From positions 4,213-68,212 of the forward strand of contig USGU01000014.1 of the NCBI GenBank assembly GCA_900554415.1: 64,000 nucleotides of DNA, in the 5' to 3' direction. Below are positions 25,089 to 34,772 of this stretch, piece after piece. The position numbers and the translations under genes were made by a program. Position 1 is the first letter of the stretch. Every line of letters starts with the position of its first letter. This DNA is from an uncultured Lachnospiraceae bacterium (GTDB taxonomy: Bacteria > Bacillota > Clostridia > Lachnospirales > Lachnospiraceae). Under the pieces are notes generated by a model. That model worked only from the letters and a program-made list of their open reading frames with translations, searched no databases and was not told where the DNA came from.

Positions 25089-27137
25089 CTATACTTCTCC
25101 TTTTTCCAGCATTGTATCAATCACATTCTTAAGTGCAGCTACCGCCTCATCCATATCTGTGTGGTCAAACTGAACACCTGCTGCCGTAATATGACCGCCT
25201 CCGCCAAGTGCTTCCATAATTCTCTGCACATTCACTTCGTCAATAGAACGGGCACTCACATAAATCTGTCCATTATAGGTTGTGAGTACAAATGAAGCTT
25301 TAATCTCATCAATATTCAAAAGCTCATTTGCAGCCTGCGCCCCTACAATAGTAGGGCTTTCGATATCCAAATCCTCTGCCCTTGCAATTGCAAATACATT
25401 CCGGTAAACTTCTGCCTGGGTAATCACCGTTGCCTTCGCTCTGTAAGAAGCAATGTCATCACGAAGAAGCTTACGTACATGGGTAATATCGGCTCCACAT
25501 CTTCTTAAATAAGCAGCCGCCTCAAAAGTACGCACTCCGGCTCTTGTCATGAAGTTATTGGTATCAATCATAATACCGGCATACATACTGTTCGCCTCAA
25601 TCGGCTTTAATTTCAAATCATCATTAATATACTGAAGTACCTCCGCAACCATTTCACACGCAGAAGACGCATACGGTTCAATATAAGAAAGCACCGCATT
25701 CTCAATCACATTATCACTCTGTCTGTGGTGGTCAAGTACCGCAATGGTTTTGCTCATCTTCAATAATTGTTCACATTCTGTCATTTCCGGTTTGTTCGTA
25801 TCTACCACAATCACCATAGTATTCTCATCTGCGAGTTCTTCCGCCTCATAGGAGTTGATAAATAACTGCTCCGGATATGCCGGGTTATTCTTAAATTCTT
25901 CATAGAACGGACGCACCGTACTACTTATATCATTAATGACAATATTTACTTTCTTTCCCAGTGAATCTGCAGCCTTGTAAATACCAATTGCCGCGCCAAA
26001 AGAATCGGCATCTGTCATCTTATGTCCCATGACCATGACACGCTCTTTGGTCATCATAAACTCACGCAGAGCTTCTGCTTTTACTCTGGCTTTTACCCGC
26101 GTATTCTTGGAAGTCTGCTCACGTTTACCACCGTGATAAGAAATTCCTCTGGAAGTCTTTACAACTGCCTGATCTCCGCCTCTTGCAAGTGCAAGGTCAA
26201 TTGCTACACGTGCATAGTTGTATCCTGTTACATAGGAATCCGAACCTATTCCAAGTCCAATACTAAGGGTAACAGGAACCTCGTTGCCAATGTTGACACT
26301 CTTTACTTCTTCCAGTAAAGAAAACTTATCTTCCACCATCTTCTGAAAACTGATTTTTTTGATTACGATGAAATATTTATCCTTCTCCAGCTTCTTTACA
26401 ATACCACTAAGCCCGGCAACGTACTGATTAATCTTACGGTCGATAAGTGCAACCAGAAGCGACTGTCTGACCTCTTCCACACTTTCCATAACTTCATCAT
26501 AATTATCGATGTAAATCAGCCCTGCTACCATGCGCTGTCTTTCATTTTCTGCAATATAATGGTTCAGATCCGTCACATCCTGAAAATGTACTGCAATAAA
26601 ATTCTCTTTTCCATTCGGAAGCTGAACCAGTTGTTCTGTTTCATTAAATCCACTTGCCGAAATATAACGCACTTCCGCCTGGTAATCCCGGTCTTCATAT
26701 TCAATCTCCAGCGAGATAACTTCATTATCATTTTTAGGAAATACACCAGTATTAAGCTCTGGCATATATTTACCTATATATGTGTCCTTCCTTATGCCTT
26801 CACCCATCATATGGTAAAACTCTTCATTTGCCCACAGAATCCTGCCATCGTCCATAAGCAATGCATACGGTGCCGGCAGTTCAGACAACAGTATACTCTG
26901 CATACTGCCATATCGCTCGCTAAACTCTATCATATCTGACAAGAGTGTATTTCTTCCGTAAAAATATATGCATATTGCTCCCACAAAATAAAACACAATG
27001 AAAAGCAGCATAACTCCTCCGGCCCTTTTATCCTGTCGGAATATCCATACATCAATTGCTGCCAGTACCACGGTCATGATGATTGGCCACTGCATATATA
27101 ACCTTAACTGTCCTTTTAATTTTATATCCTGCTCCAT
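25089..27137 (-). CDS. gdpP: GdpP-type cyclic-di-AMP phosphodiesterase
   Basis: 682 residues with two N-terminal helices (about 15-60), a PAS-like domain, a degenerate GGDEF domain (about 170-310) and a C-terminal DHH/DHHA1 phosphoesterase region: MGHKMTDADSFGAAIGIYKA, VVDTNKP, VLDHHRQSDNVI, and GGGGHITAAGVQFD near the end. GdpP hydrolyses c-di-AMP to pApA and so controls potassium and cell-wall physiology. First gene of the gdpP-rplI-dnaB operon. Confidence 0.95.
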   Translation of the reverse strand: MEQDIKLKGQLRLYMQWPIIMTVVLAAIDVWIFRQDKRAGGVMLLFIVFYFVGAICIYFYGRNTLLSDMIEFSERYGSMQSILLSELPAPYALLMDDGRILWANEEFYHMMGEGIRKDTYIGKYMPELNTGVFPKNDNEVISLEIEYEDRDYQAEVRYISASGFNETEQLVQLPNGKENFIAVHFQDVTDLNHYIAENERQRMVAGLIYIDNYDEVMESVEEVRQSLLVALIDRKINQYVAGLSGIVKKLEKDKYFIVIKKISFQKMVEDKFSLLEEVKSVNIGNEVPVTLSIGLGIGSDSYVTGYNYARVAIDLALARGGDQAVVKTSRGISYHGGKREQTSKNTRVKARVKAEALREFMMTKERVMVMGHKMTDADSFGAAIGIYKAADSLGKKVNIVINDISSTVRPFYEEFKNNPAYPEQLFINSYEAEELADENTMVIVVDTNKPEMTECEQLLKMSKTIAVLDHHRQSDNVIENAVLSYIEPYASSACEMVAEVLQYINDDLKLKPIEANSMYAGIMIDTNNFMTRAGVRTFEAAAYLRRCGADITHVRKLLRDDIASYRAKATVITQAEVYRNVFAIARAEDLDIESPTIVGAQAANELLNIDEIKASFVLTTYNGQIYVSARSIDEVNVQRIMEALGGGGHITAAGVQFDHTDMDEAVAALKNVIDTMLEKGEV

Positions 27138-27252
27138 ATGCCCATCCTCTTTTATCCATCATTGTCTTACTATTATAGCACTGTTTTCCCATTTTGGAAA
27201 GAATAAAGAATATATGCTGACAGATTTGCTGACAGATTCTGAAAAACAGAAA

Positions 27253-27279
27253 ACTCATTGGATAAAATTTCCAATGAGT
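27253..27279 (-). terminator. Terminator of the galE-end of the sugar operon
   Basis: ACTCATTGGA and TCCAATGAGT pair across seven bases; on the minus strand TTTTCTGTTTTTC follows. Confidence 0.75.
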
Positions 27280-27290
27280 CTCTTCTATTT

Positions 27291-28310
27291 CTATTTCGTA
27301 TTATAGCCGTCCGGATTCTGGCTCTGCCATCTCCATGCGTCCTCACACATTTCTTTCAATCCTCTTTCAGCAGTCCAGCCAAGTTCTTCTTTTGCTTTTG
27401 TTGCATCTGAATAGCAGGATGCAATATCTCCCGCTCTTCTTGCTTTTATCTGATAAGGTACTTTGCGTCCTGATGCCTCTTCAAAAGCATGAACCATATC
27501 CAGTACAGAATAACCTGTTCCGGTTCCCAGATTGTAAATACTTACACCTGCTTTTTCCTGAATCTTCTTCAATGCTTTTACATGTCCGATTGCCAAATCC
27601 ACTACATGAATATAGTCACGTACTCCTGTTCCATCCGGTGTATCATAATCATCTCCAAATACACCAAGGCACTCCAGTTTTCCAATCGCAACCTGTGCCA
27701 CATATGGCATCAGATTATTTGGAATTCCTTTCGGGTCTTCTCCAATCAGTCCACTCTTATGTGCTCCAATCGGATTAAAGTAACGCAACAATACTACATT
27801 CCATTCCGGGTCAGCAGTATGTAAATCGGTCAGAATCTGTTCCAGCATCCATTTTGTCCACCCATACGGATTGGTGCACACACCCTTCGGACATCCTTCT
27901 GTAATTGGAATAAAAGCAGGTTCTCCGTAAATCGTTGCAGAAGAACTAAAGATAATATTCTTTACGCCATGATTGCGCATCACATCACAAAGGCGGAGCG
28001 TACCCGAAATATTATTATCATAATATTCCAATGGTTTTACTACAGATTCTCCTACCGCTTTTAATCCGGCAAAATGGATTACACATTCTACAGACTCCTT
28101 GTCAAAAATCTGATTCAGCGTGTCTGTATCGCGAATATCTGCCTCATAAAATTTTACATGTTTTCCCGTAATCTTCTCCACTCTTCTAAGTGATTCCTGA
28201 GAAGAATTACACAAGTTGTCAACAACAATTACTTCATATCCCGCATTTAAAAGTTCCACGCAGGTATGACTTCCGATAAATCCGGCTCCACCAGTTACTA
28301 AAATAGCCAT
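27291..28310 (-). CDS. galE: UDP-glucose 4-epimerase
   Basis: 339 residues of a short-chain dehydrogenase/reductase: NAD-binding GGAGFIGSHTCVELL, catalytic YxxxK in NPYGWTKWMLEQIL, and VRDYIHVVDLAIGHVKAL. GalE interconverts UDP-glucose/UDP-galactose and in some bacteria UDP-GlcNAc/UDP-GalNAc. It is the last gene of an operon with an N-acetylhexosamine kinase, a nucleotidyltransferase and a sugar ABC transporter, which suggests use on amino-sugar nucleotides here. Confidence 0.95.
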   Translation of the reverse strand: MAILVTGGAGFIGSHTCVELLNAGYEVIVVDNLCNSSQESLRRVEKITGKHVKFYEADIRDTDTLNQIFDKESVECVIHFAGLKAVGESVVKPLEYYDNNISGTLRLCDVMRNHGVKNIIFSSSATIYGEPAFIPITEGCPKGVCTNPYGWTKWMLEQILTDLHTADPEWNVVLLRYFNPIGAHKSGLIGEDPKGIPNNLMPYVAQVAIGKLECLGVFGDDYDTPDGTGVRDYIHVVDLAIGHVKALKKIQEKAGVSIYNLGTGTGYSVLDMVHAFEEASGRKVPYQIKARRAGDIASCYSDATKAKEELGWTAERGLKEMCEDAWRWQSQNPDGYNTK

Positions 28311-28339
28311 GATTCATTCCTCCTTAGCCAACGCTTTTC

Positions 28340-29428
28340 TTACTTATACTTCTGTATAATTTCACACATAGTATCCCACTTGTTTTCCATATCCTGAACC
28401 AGTTTGAACTGTGTCCTGCACCGGTCCAGATTCTGTCCTGCACGATGCGTTTTAAAGTACACATCTCCCTGAAGATAATCTGTCAGGAAACGCATTCCAC
28501 ACTCATAAGTCATAACCTGTGCGCCTCTTGGCATCAAATCAATTTCTATATCTGTAAGTCTGCCCCCACATCCTTCAATAAAGCCTTTTGCAAATGCTTC
28601 ATATAATTCCATGCTGCAAGACACCTTACTCAAATCCTGTTCATCTTCTGCCGCTGTACTTGCCCCGAAGCGAATGGAATCTCCAAAATCATTCATGGCA
28701 AGTCCTGGCATAACGGTATCCAAATCAATGACACAAAGTCCTTTTCCAGTCTTTTCATCCATCATGATATTGTTGAGCTTTGTATCGTTATGAGTCACAC
28801 GGATTGGGATTTCTCCCTTATCCATAAGTTCAGCAAATACATTTGCCAGATATTCATGCTCCAACACAAATGCAATCTCATCCTGCACCTCTGCTGCCCT
28901 GCCGCAGATATCTTCTGCAACTGCCTGCTTAAAGACCTGAAATCTGGCTCTTGTATCGTGAAATCCCACAATAGTCTCATGCAAAGTCTCTGCTGGAAAT
29001 TCTGCCAGAAGCTTTTGGAAATTTCCAAAAGCCAGCCCGCTCTGATAAAAATCCTCTGTATGTTCTACCTGTTCATAGCAGACTGCGCCTTCTATAAACC
29101 GATATGCTCTCCAGTACTCTCCATTCGAATCGCAATAATAAGGCTTCCCATCTTTCGTCAGAATTACATTTAATGTTTCCCGCTTTGGGTCTCCGCCATT
29201 TTTCTCTATTATATTCTGTAAATATGTAGTTACATTCATGATATTTTCCATCAATTCGACAGGACGATTAAACACCGTCTTGTTCATACGCTGAAGGATC
29301 ATCTTCTCCTCTTCAAAATGAAGCAGATAAGTATCATTGATATGTCCATTTCCATAGTTTTCTGCTGTTAACAGTTTGTCCGGAAACTGAAAGTCGGAAA
29401 TGACTTCCTCCCATAACTGCTGGTTCAT
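28340..29428 (-). CDS. nahK: N-acetylhexosamine 1-kinase-like (NahK/LnpB) phosphotransferase
   Basis: 362 residues of the aminoglycoside-phosphotransferase fold. The start NGHINDTYLLHF, catalytic loop RVTHNDTKLNNIMMD and metal-binding CVIDLDTVMPGLAMNDFGDS match NahK, which phosphorylates GlcNAc or GalNAc at C1 in the galacto-N-biose/lacto-N-biose pathway of bifidobacteria. Its placement between a sugar nucleotidyltransferase and galE copies the logic of that pathway. Its ATG directly follows the upstream gene (no gap), implying coupling. The exact sugar specificity is inferred. Confidence 0.88.
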   Translation of the reverse strand: MNQQLWEEVISDFQFPDKLLTAENYGNGHINDTYLLHFEEEKMILQRMNKTVFNRPVELMENIMNVTTYLQNIIEKNGGDPKRETLNVILTKDGKPYYCDSNGEYWRAYRFIEGAVCYEQVEHTEDFYQSGLAFGNFQKLLAEFPAETLHETIVGFHDTRARFQVFKQAVAEDICGRAAEVQDEIAFVLEHEYLANVFAELMDKGEIPIRVTHNDTKLNNIMMDEKTGKGLCVIDLDTVMPGLAMNDFGDSIRFGASTAAEDEQDLSKVSCSMELYEAFAKGFIEGCGGRLTDIEIDLMPRGAQVMTYECGMRFLTDYLQGDVYFKTHRAGQNLDRCRTQFKLVQDMENKWDTMCEIIQKYK

Positions 29429-30355
29429 CTAGGCTTCCTCCCAAAGTTTCTCTGGATAAATTCCATTATCTTTCATACTGCGGATAGCTGCCACTACTAC
29501 CGGCTTATCCTCTTTATAGGTTACACCATACCATTTATCAGCAGAGGAAAGTACCGCAACCGTTGCCTTTCCATCTGCAAGCAGTCCGCTTACAACTTCC
29601 GGTAGAAAATACTCACATTTCAATGGATTTTCCTTGATTCCCTTTTCCAGAAATGCCGGGAAATGATTCTGAAGTTCTTTTAATATACTTGCAGTAAATC
29701 CCCACATATTCATAGATACAAGAGTGTTTCCCGGAACAGTCGTCCAGGTTGCTCCCCCATCTTCTGTGTATGCAATACCATCTGCATGTTTCTCAATGCG
29801 TGTGCGCTCATGAATCGCAATCAGCTCTCCCGCTTCATTGGTCGTGCAGATTCCACGTGCCACATGTCCGTTATCTGTTACCGTATTTTCCAGACGATAT
29901 CCGACCATTGTATAACGATACTTGTCATCATCTTCATGAGATGCAAGATAATCGTAAATTACCTGAAACGCCTTACGTCCATAGTAATCATCTGCATTGA
30001 TAACCGCAAACGGTCCATCTACAATATCAATACAGCTAAGTACGGCGTGGCCTGTTCCCCAAGGTTTGACGCGTCCTTCCGGAACAGTAAATTCCTCCGG
30101 AATATTCTGCAAATCCTGGAATACATAAGCAACTTCCATATATTCTGCAATTCTGCTTCCGATTACTTCTTTAAAAATTTCTTCATTTTCCTTCTTTATA
30201 ATGAAAACAACCTTTTCAAACCCTGCCTGCTTTGCGTCATAAAGAGAAAAATCAATAATCATATGTCCATATTCGTCAACCGGGTCAATCTGTTTCAAGC
30301 CCCCGTAACGGCTTCCCATACCTGCTGCCATAATTACTAATACTGGCTTTTTCAT
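29429..30355 (-). CDS. Sugar-1-phosphate nucleotidyltransferase
   Basis: 308 residues. N-terminal signature VLVIMAAGMGSRYGGLKQID is the nucleotide-binding loop of NTP transferases; GTGHAVLSC and VINADDYYGRKAF carry the metal-binding aspartates. Probably makes a UDP-sugar from the hexose or N-acetylhexosamine 1-phosphate produced by the adjacent kinase. Subfamily (GalU-like, RmlA-like or GlmU-like) cannot be fixed; it differs from the GalT-type enzyme of the bifidobacterial cluster. Confidence 0.87.
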   Translation of the reverse strand: MKKPVLVIMAAGMGSRYGGLKQIDPVDEYGHMIIDFSLYDAKQAGFEKVVFIIKKENEEIFKEVIGSRIAEYMEVAYVFQDLQNIPEEFTVPEGRVKPWGTGHAVLSCIDIVDGPFAVINADDYYGRKAFQVIYDYLASHEDDDKYRYTMVGYRLENTVTDNGHVARGICTTNEAGELIAIHERTRIEKHADGIAYTEDGGATWTTVPGNTLVSMNMWGFTASILKELQNHFPAFLEKGIKENPLKCEYFLPEVVSGLLADGKATVAVLSSADKWYGVTYKEDKPVVVAAIRSMKDNGIYPEKLWEEA

Positions 30356-30380
30356 TATCTATTGCCTCCTGCTTTCTTTC

Positions 30381-31274
30381 CTAACCTTTAATACCACCGG
30401 TAACACCACCGATAATCTTCTCTGATAAGAAAAGATATAAAATAAATGTCGGCAGGAAAACAATTACTACTGCTGCAAACATTCCTGCCCAGTCACCAGT
30501 GTACTTCATAGAGTTTATCATACCATAAAGACCTACTGCAACTGGTTTTGTTTCATTTCGGCTGGCAATCAGCAAAGAAATGAAATATTCATTCCAAATA
30601 TTGATGAAATTAAAAATACTTACTGTAACAAGTCCGGACTGAGCCATTGGGAACATAATCTTCCAGAACGTCTTCATCGGAGGACATCCATCAATGGCTG
30701 CCGCCTCTTCATAAGTTCTGGATATATTTGCAAAAAATGTAAGGAGGAAAACTGTGGTATACGGAATATTGATTCCAATATACAGTAAAACTAATATCAC
30801 TTTATTGGAAATAACATCATTGAGCATTCCCGATGCAGAAATCAATCCGAATAACGGAAGGATGATCATAATAACCGGAAGCCCCATAGCTGATACAAAG
30901 CTTGTCTGAATCAGTTTATTTCCAATAAAAGTAAATCTTGCCAGCACATATGCTGCCGGAGCACAGATTAAAATCAGTGCAACACATGAAATAATTGAAT
31001 ACTCTAATGAGTTCATAAAAAATTCTGATACATTGGATGTAGTCCATGCTTTCACATAGTTTTCAATATGCAGCTCACCAGGGAAGTTTTTAAAAAATGA
31101 GCTGACCGCATTTCCAGCAAAAATATCCGGAGTGGTGGAAAAGCTTGCCGCAAGCACCCATCCCAGTAAAACAAAGGTAAAAATCACCCATAAAATAATT
31201 ACCACATATCCAGGGAGCAACTTTGCTTCTTTTTTCCAGTTAAATGGTTTGCGTATTTCTTTTTCTTTTGCCAT
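30381..31274 (-). CDS. Carbohydrate ABC transporter permease, MalG type
   Basis: 297 residues, six membrane helices and the EAA loop (YEEAAAIDGCPPMKTFWKIMFP) that contacts the ATPase. Typical CUT1 permease ending FLSEKIIGGVTGGIKG. It forms a transporter with the MalF-like permease and the lipoprotein upstream. No ATPase gene is in the cluster; a shared MsmK/UgpC-type ATPase encoded elsewhere is likely. Confidence 0.93.
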   Translation of the reverse strand: MAKEKEIRKPFNWKKEAKLLPGYVVIILWVIFTFVLLGWVLAASFSTTPDIFAGNAVSSFFKNFPGELHIENYVKAWTTSNVSEFFMNSLEYSIISCVALILICAPAAYVLARFTFIGNKLIQTSFVSAMGLPVIMIILPLFGLISASGMLNDVISNKVILVLLYIGINIPYTTVFLLTFFANISRTYEEAAAIDGCPPMKTFWKIMFPMAQSGLVTVSIFNFINIWNEYFISLLIASRNETKPVAVGLYGMINSMKYTGDWAGMFAAVVIVFLPTFILYLFLSEKIIGGVTGGIKG

Positions 31275-31288
31275 TTTTGCTCTCCTTT

Positions 31289-32203
31289 CTAAAATTCCAA
31301 ATCATCATCTTTCAGTACTTTGTTACATACTGTAAAGACAATTACTACACAAATACTAAGAACAACACCGATTGCAGCCGCAAGACCTGCATTACGTTCT
31401 GTCACCGCATTTCCAGCACCGAACATCTGCGCATACATGTAAACCATAGGTGTAATGGTTGATGTCTCTGCAGTTACAGTTGAGAATAACTGCGACCATA
31501 CGAAGAACCCTACACAAGTTACACTCCACATCGTGATATTGGTCTTAAACACGCCCTTTAACAACGGCAGCGTGATATGCTGGAACTGCTGGATTTTATT
31601 GGCCCCGTCAATAGTAGCGGCTTCATACAAGTCCGGACTGATGCGCTCAATTCCGCTGGTCCAGATTAACATATGATATCCAATCATACCAAAACAATAC
31701 GCCAGAAGCAGTGCAGTGAATTTGTGGTCTCCATCTGTCCATGGAATTGCTGCCAATGAATCCAGATGAAGTGCCGTAAAGAAATTCTTCAGTAGACCAA
31801 ACTGTGGATTATATACATACTGAAGCCACATAGTTGCCAGTGCAACTGCACTTACAATATTCGGCAGATAAATCACTGCACGGAAAAATTTCTTAAAACG
31901 GATTCCGCTCGTAATAATTGCCGCAAAGAGCAATGAAATTGTCATTACAATAATACCACCGAACAACCAGATTTTTGCGAGATTAGCCATAGATGTCCGG
32001 AACAGAGAAGTACTCATTAATTTCTGATAATTTTCAAGCCCGGCAAAAGACCATGTACTAATGCTGTCTGTAACACCTTCAATGTTAAAGAAACTCATCA
32101 AAAGTGTACGGCAGATAGGATATACGAAAATGGCCACAAAGAAAATCACTGCCGGGGCTAAAAATGTAATTATCATTGTCTTATTTTTTTTCATTTGAAT
32201 CAA
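31289..32203 (-). CDS. Carbohydrate ABC transporter permease, MalF type
   Basis: 304 residues with six helices and the coupling loop YEAATIDGANKIQQFQHITL. First permease of the CUT1 transporter, 14 bp upstream of the MalG-like gene. Imports an oligosaccharide, plausibly a hexosamine-containing disaccharide judging from the enzymes in the operon. Confidence 0.93.
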   Translation of the reverse strand: MIQMKKNKTMIITFLAPAVIFFVAIFVYPICRTLLMSFFNIEGVTDSISTWSFAGLENYQKLMSTSLFRTSMANLAKIWLFGGIIVMTISLLFAAIITSGIRFKKFFRAVIYLPNIVSAVALATMWLQYVYNPQFGLLKNFFTALHLDSLAAIPWTDGDHKFTALLLAYCFGMIGYHMLIWTSGIERISPDLYEAATIDGANKIQQFQHITLPLLKGVFKTNITMWSVTCVGFFVWSQLFSTVTAETSTITPMVYMYAQMFGAGNAVTERNAGLAAAIGVVLSICVVIVFTVCNKVLKDDDLEF

Positions 32204-32223
32204 CTACCCCCTTAACCCGAGAA

Positions 32224-32297
32224 AACGCGTCATCGACACGTTTCGAAAGATTTACATAACTTAAAATATGGCGACAGCCACCAAGTGGATGCCGCCA
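32224..32297 (-). promoter_or_regulatory. Hairpins between binding-protein and permease genes
   Basis: Two stem-loops lie in the 116-bp gap: 32269-32297 (TGGCG...CGCCA with inner CCAC/GTGG) and 32224-32246 (AACG-GTC/GAC-CGTT). They lack a long T-run. Such hairpins usually protect or partly terminate the binding-protein mRNA, so that it outnumbers permease mRNA. Confidence 0.5.
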
Positions 32298-32319
32298 CAA
32301 ATACGAATCAATTGTCAAT

Positions 32320-33603
32320 TTATTTTGCTGCGTCCTGCATTGCACTTACAAAGCCTTCTGCATCAAGTGTTCCTGCCATCAATTTGATGAAGTTTTCTTT
32401 AATTGCAGGAGTCATATCTGCATTAGACTCTACTCCTACAGCCCATGAGAAACGGTTTGTAGAAGCTTCAATAACTGGTTTTGCACATTTCACAAGTTCT
32501 GGCCATTCTGTGTTTGTTGTATCTGCCGGAATACCAATAGATTCTTCAGCAAGCTTCTGGTCATATTCACCCTTTGTGATATAAGTGATTAAATCAAAAG
32601 CTTCTTTTGATTTCTGAGAGTCTTTGTTAATTGCAAATACCTGAGCGCCGAAGTTATTGCTTTCTGTTCCAGTTGCCTGAGCACCTTCAATGTTTGTTTC
32701 ACATTCGCCTAATTCAGGATATGCAAAACATCCCCATTTGAAATCTGGACCTGCTGTATCTTTTACTTCGTTTGGAAGCCATGAACCATTTAAGTACATA
32801 GCAACCTGTCCACCTGCAAGTTCCACGTTCTGTCCGTTTGGCCATACGTTTGTTCCAACGTTTTCTGAGAAATATCCTTTAGAAGCTAATTCTTCAATAT
32901 CTTTTGCCATCTGAAGAACTGCCGGGTCATCCCAAAGACCTTCTGTTACGATTTTCTTAACGCCTTCTTCTCCAACGTATCTTCCAAGGTGATATCCGAT
33001 TACACATGTAGCATAAGCGTCATCCATTGTCAATGGTGTAATACCAGCATCTTTTAATTTCTGGCATACATCAAGGAATTCATCCCATGTTTTAGGAGTT
33101 TCTTTAATTCCTGCCTGGTCAAATAAATCCTGGTTATAGAAGAATGCAAATACGTTTGGCTGATAAGGAATTGATTTTAATGTTCCACCGGCAACGTCGC
33201 GGCAAGCCTGAATCAGACCCTTATTTGCAGTTGCTTCATAATCATTTTCTTTTGCGAGGTCTTCAAGGTCCATAAGGTAACTTCCCCAAGTACCATTAAC
33301 ACGGTCGATATCCTCGTCAAACATATCAATATTTGTTCCGCTCTTCAGTGCAGATTCAAGACCTTCACGAATACCTGTACGTCCTTTAAACTGAACGTCT
33401 ACTTCTACTCCGGTCTCTTTTGTGTAAGCATCAATTGCTTCCTGAATAGCCTGTCCCTGTGGTTCTGTTGCTTCCCACATTGACCAGTATACCAGCTTAT
33501 CTGAGCTTCCGCTCTCACTGTTTGATTTGCTTCCGCCACATCCAACTGCTAAAGATGCAACCATGGCTGTGCAAAGAAGCACACTTAAGATTTTCTTTTT
33601 CAT
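32320..33603 (-). CDS. Carbohydrate ABC transporter substrate-binding lipoprotein (CUT1)
   Basis: 427 residues: signal peptide with lipobox LAVGC at about residue 22, then an SBP_bac_1 fold (WSMWEATEPQGQAIQEAIDA, FAFFYNQDLFDQAGIKETPK, GGQVAMYLNGSWLPNEV). First gene of the operon SBP-malF-malG-nucleotidyltransferase-nahK-galE. It is transcribed away from an AraC regulator that shares the 200-bp promoter region. Ligand inferred to be an amino-sugar disaccharide such as galacto-N-biose or lacto-N-biose. Confidence 0.93.
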   Translation of the reverse strand: MKKKILSVLLCTAMVASLAVGCGGSKSNSESGSSDKLVYWSMWEATEPQGQAIQEAIDAYTKETGVEVDVQFKGRTGIREGLESALKSGTNIDMFDEDIDRVNGTWGSYLMDLEDLAKENDYEATANKGLIQACRDVAGGTLKSIPYQPNVFAFFYNQDLFDQAGIKETPKTWDEFLDVCQKLKDAGITPLTMDDAYATCVIGYHLGRYVGEEGVKKIVTEGLWDDPAVLQMAKDIEELASKGYFSENVGTNVWPNGQNVELAGGQVAMYLNGSWLPNEVKDTAGPDFKWGCFAYPELGECETNIEGAQATGTESNNFGAQVFAINKDSQKSKEAFDLITYITKGEYDQKLAEESIGIPADTTNTEWPELVKCAKPVIEASTNRFSWAVGVESNADMTPAIKENFIKLMAGTLDAEGFVSAMQDAAK

Positions 33604-33816
33604 ATCACATTTTCCTCCTTGATATTTCCTCTATAAAAATCCTATTATTATGTTACTACAAAAATGCACAAAAGTATTTGTACAATAAGTTCCATGATTT
33701 GTATTTTCGGTTATATTCTCTTGATTTTCCGCCTAAACTGGGTTAAAATATTATCAAAGTTGTACAAATCAATCCTTTTTATCGTCATTATTATGAAGGG
33801 AGTGTCCAAATATCTT

Positions 33817-34731
33817 ATGAATTATACACCAACGTTACTGCACGATTCTATTCATATCGACAAATTATATACCATCCATTATTTTGAATATATGTGTGAT
33901 TTCACTTTTGAGGGAGAACAACATGATTTCTGGGAATTTTTATACGTAGATAAAGGCGAAGTATTAGCAACCGCGGGCGCAAAAGAAATCCTTCTGAAAA
34001 AGGGAGATATTGTCTTTCACCAGCCAGACGAATTCCATTCAGTTAATGCCACTGGACATTCTGCTCCTAATTTAATCGTAGTCTCCTTTTCATCTTCAAG
34101 CCCTGCCATGCGTTTTTTTACCAAGCGGCTTCTCCAGCTTGATGATGTTGAGCAGAAGCTGCTTGCAGAGATTATCAAAGAAGCTCGCAGCTGCTTTTCC
34201 TGCAGGCTGGATGACCCCTATCTTACCCATATGGAAAAGAAATCGTCCGATGTATTTGGCAGTGAACAGATGATTCGTCTTCTGCTTGAACAGTTTCTCA
34301 TCCATATTATCCGCCGGCAGTCCCGTCTTTCCGCATTAAAGAATACGCACCTGATTCACACAAAAAGCATAATATCGAATCAAAGTGCTGACGAATTGTA
34401 TCAAAATGTGGTAGAATACTTAGAAGCGCATTTAGGTGAGAAACTTTCTTTAAATCAGATATGCCACGAGAACTCCGTAGGACGTTCCCATCTGCAAAAG
34501 CTTTTTCACCAGAAAAGCGGTTACAGTGTAATGGAATTTTTCTATAATCAGAAAATCGATACAGCAAAGGAATTACTACGAACGAATCAGTTAAATATTA
34601 CACAAATCTCCGAACAGCTTGGATACACTTCTGTTCACTATTTTTCACGCCAGTTCAAAAAAATGACTGGCATGTCCCCTTCCGAGTATGCTTCTTCCAT
34701 TAAGGCCATCTCTGAGGGTACTTTTATGTAA
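33817..34731 (+). CDS. AraC-family transcriptional regulator with cupin domain
   Basis: 304 residues from the ATG at 33817 (MNYTPTLLHDSIHIDKLYTI); upstream in-frame codons encode an unlikely hydrophobic leader, though an ATG at 33793 is possible. N-terminal cupin (HDFWEFLYVDKGEV, KKGDIVFHQPDEFHSV) binds the effector; the C-terminal helix-turn-helix pair (LSLNQICHENSVGRSHLQKL, ITQISEQLGYTSVHYFSRQF) binds DNA. Divergent from the sugar transport operon and upstream of nagB-nagA, so it probably controls both. Confidence 0.9.
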   Translation: MNYTPTLLHDSIHIDKLYTIHYFEYMCDFTFEGEQHDFWEFLYVDKGEVLATAGAKEILLKKGDIVFHQPDEFHSVNATGHSAPNLIVVSFSSSSPAMRFFTKRLLQLDDVEQKLLAEIIKEARSCFSCRLDDPYLTHMEKKSSDVFGSEQMIRLLLEQFLIHIIRRQSRLSALKNTHLIHTKSIISNQSADELYQNVVEYLEAHLGEKLSLNQICHENSVGRSHLQKLFHQKSGYSVMEFFYNQKIDTAKELLRTNQLNITQISEQLGYTSVHYFSRQFKKMTGMSPSEYASSIKAISEGTFM

Positions 34732-34772
34732 TTTTTTATTTATGTAATTTTTCATTTTGAAAGGAGTCTGTC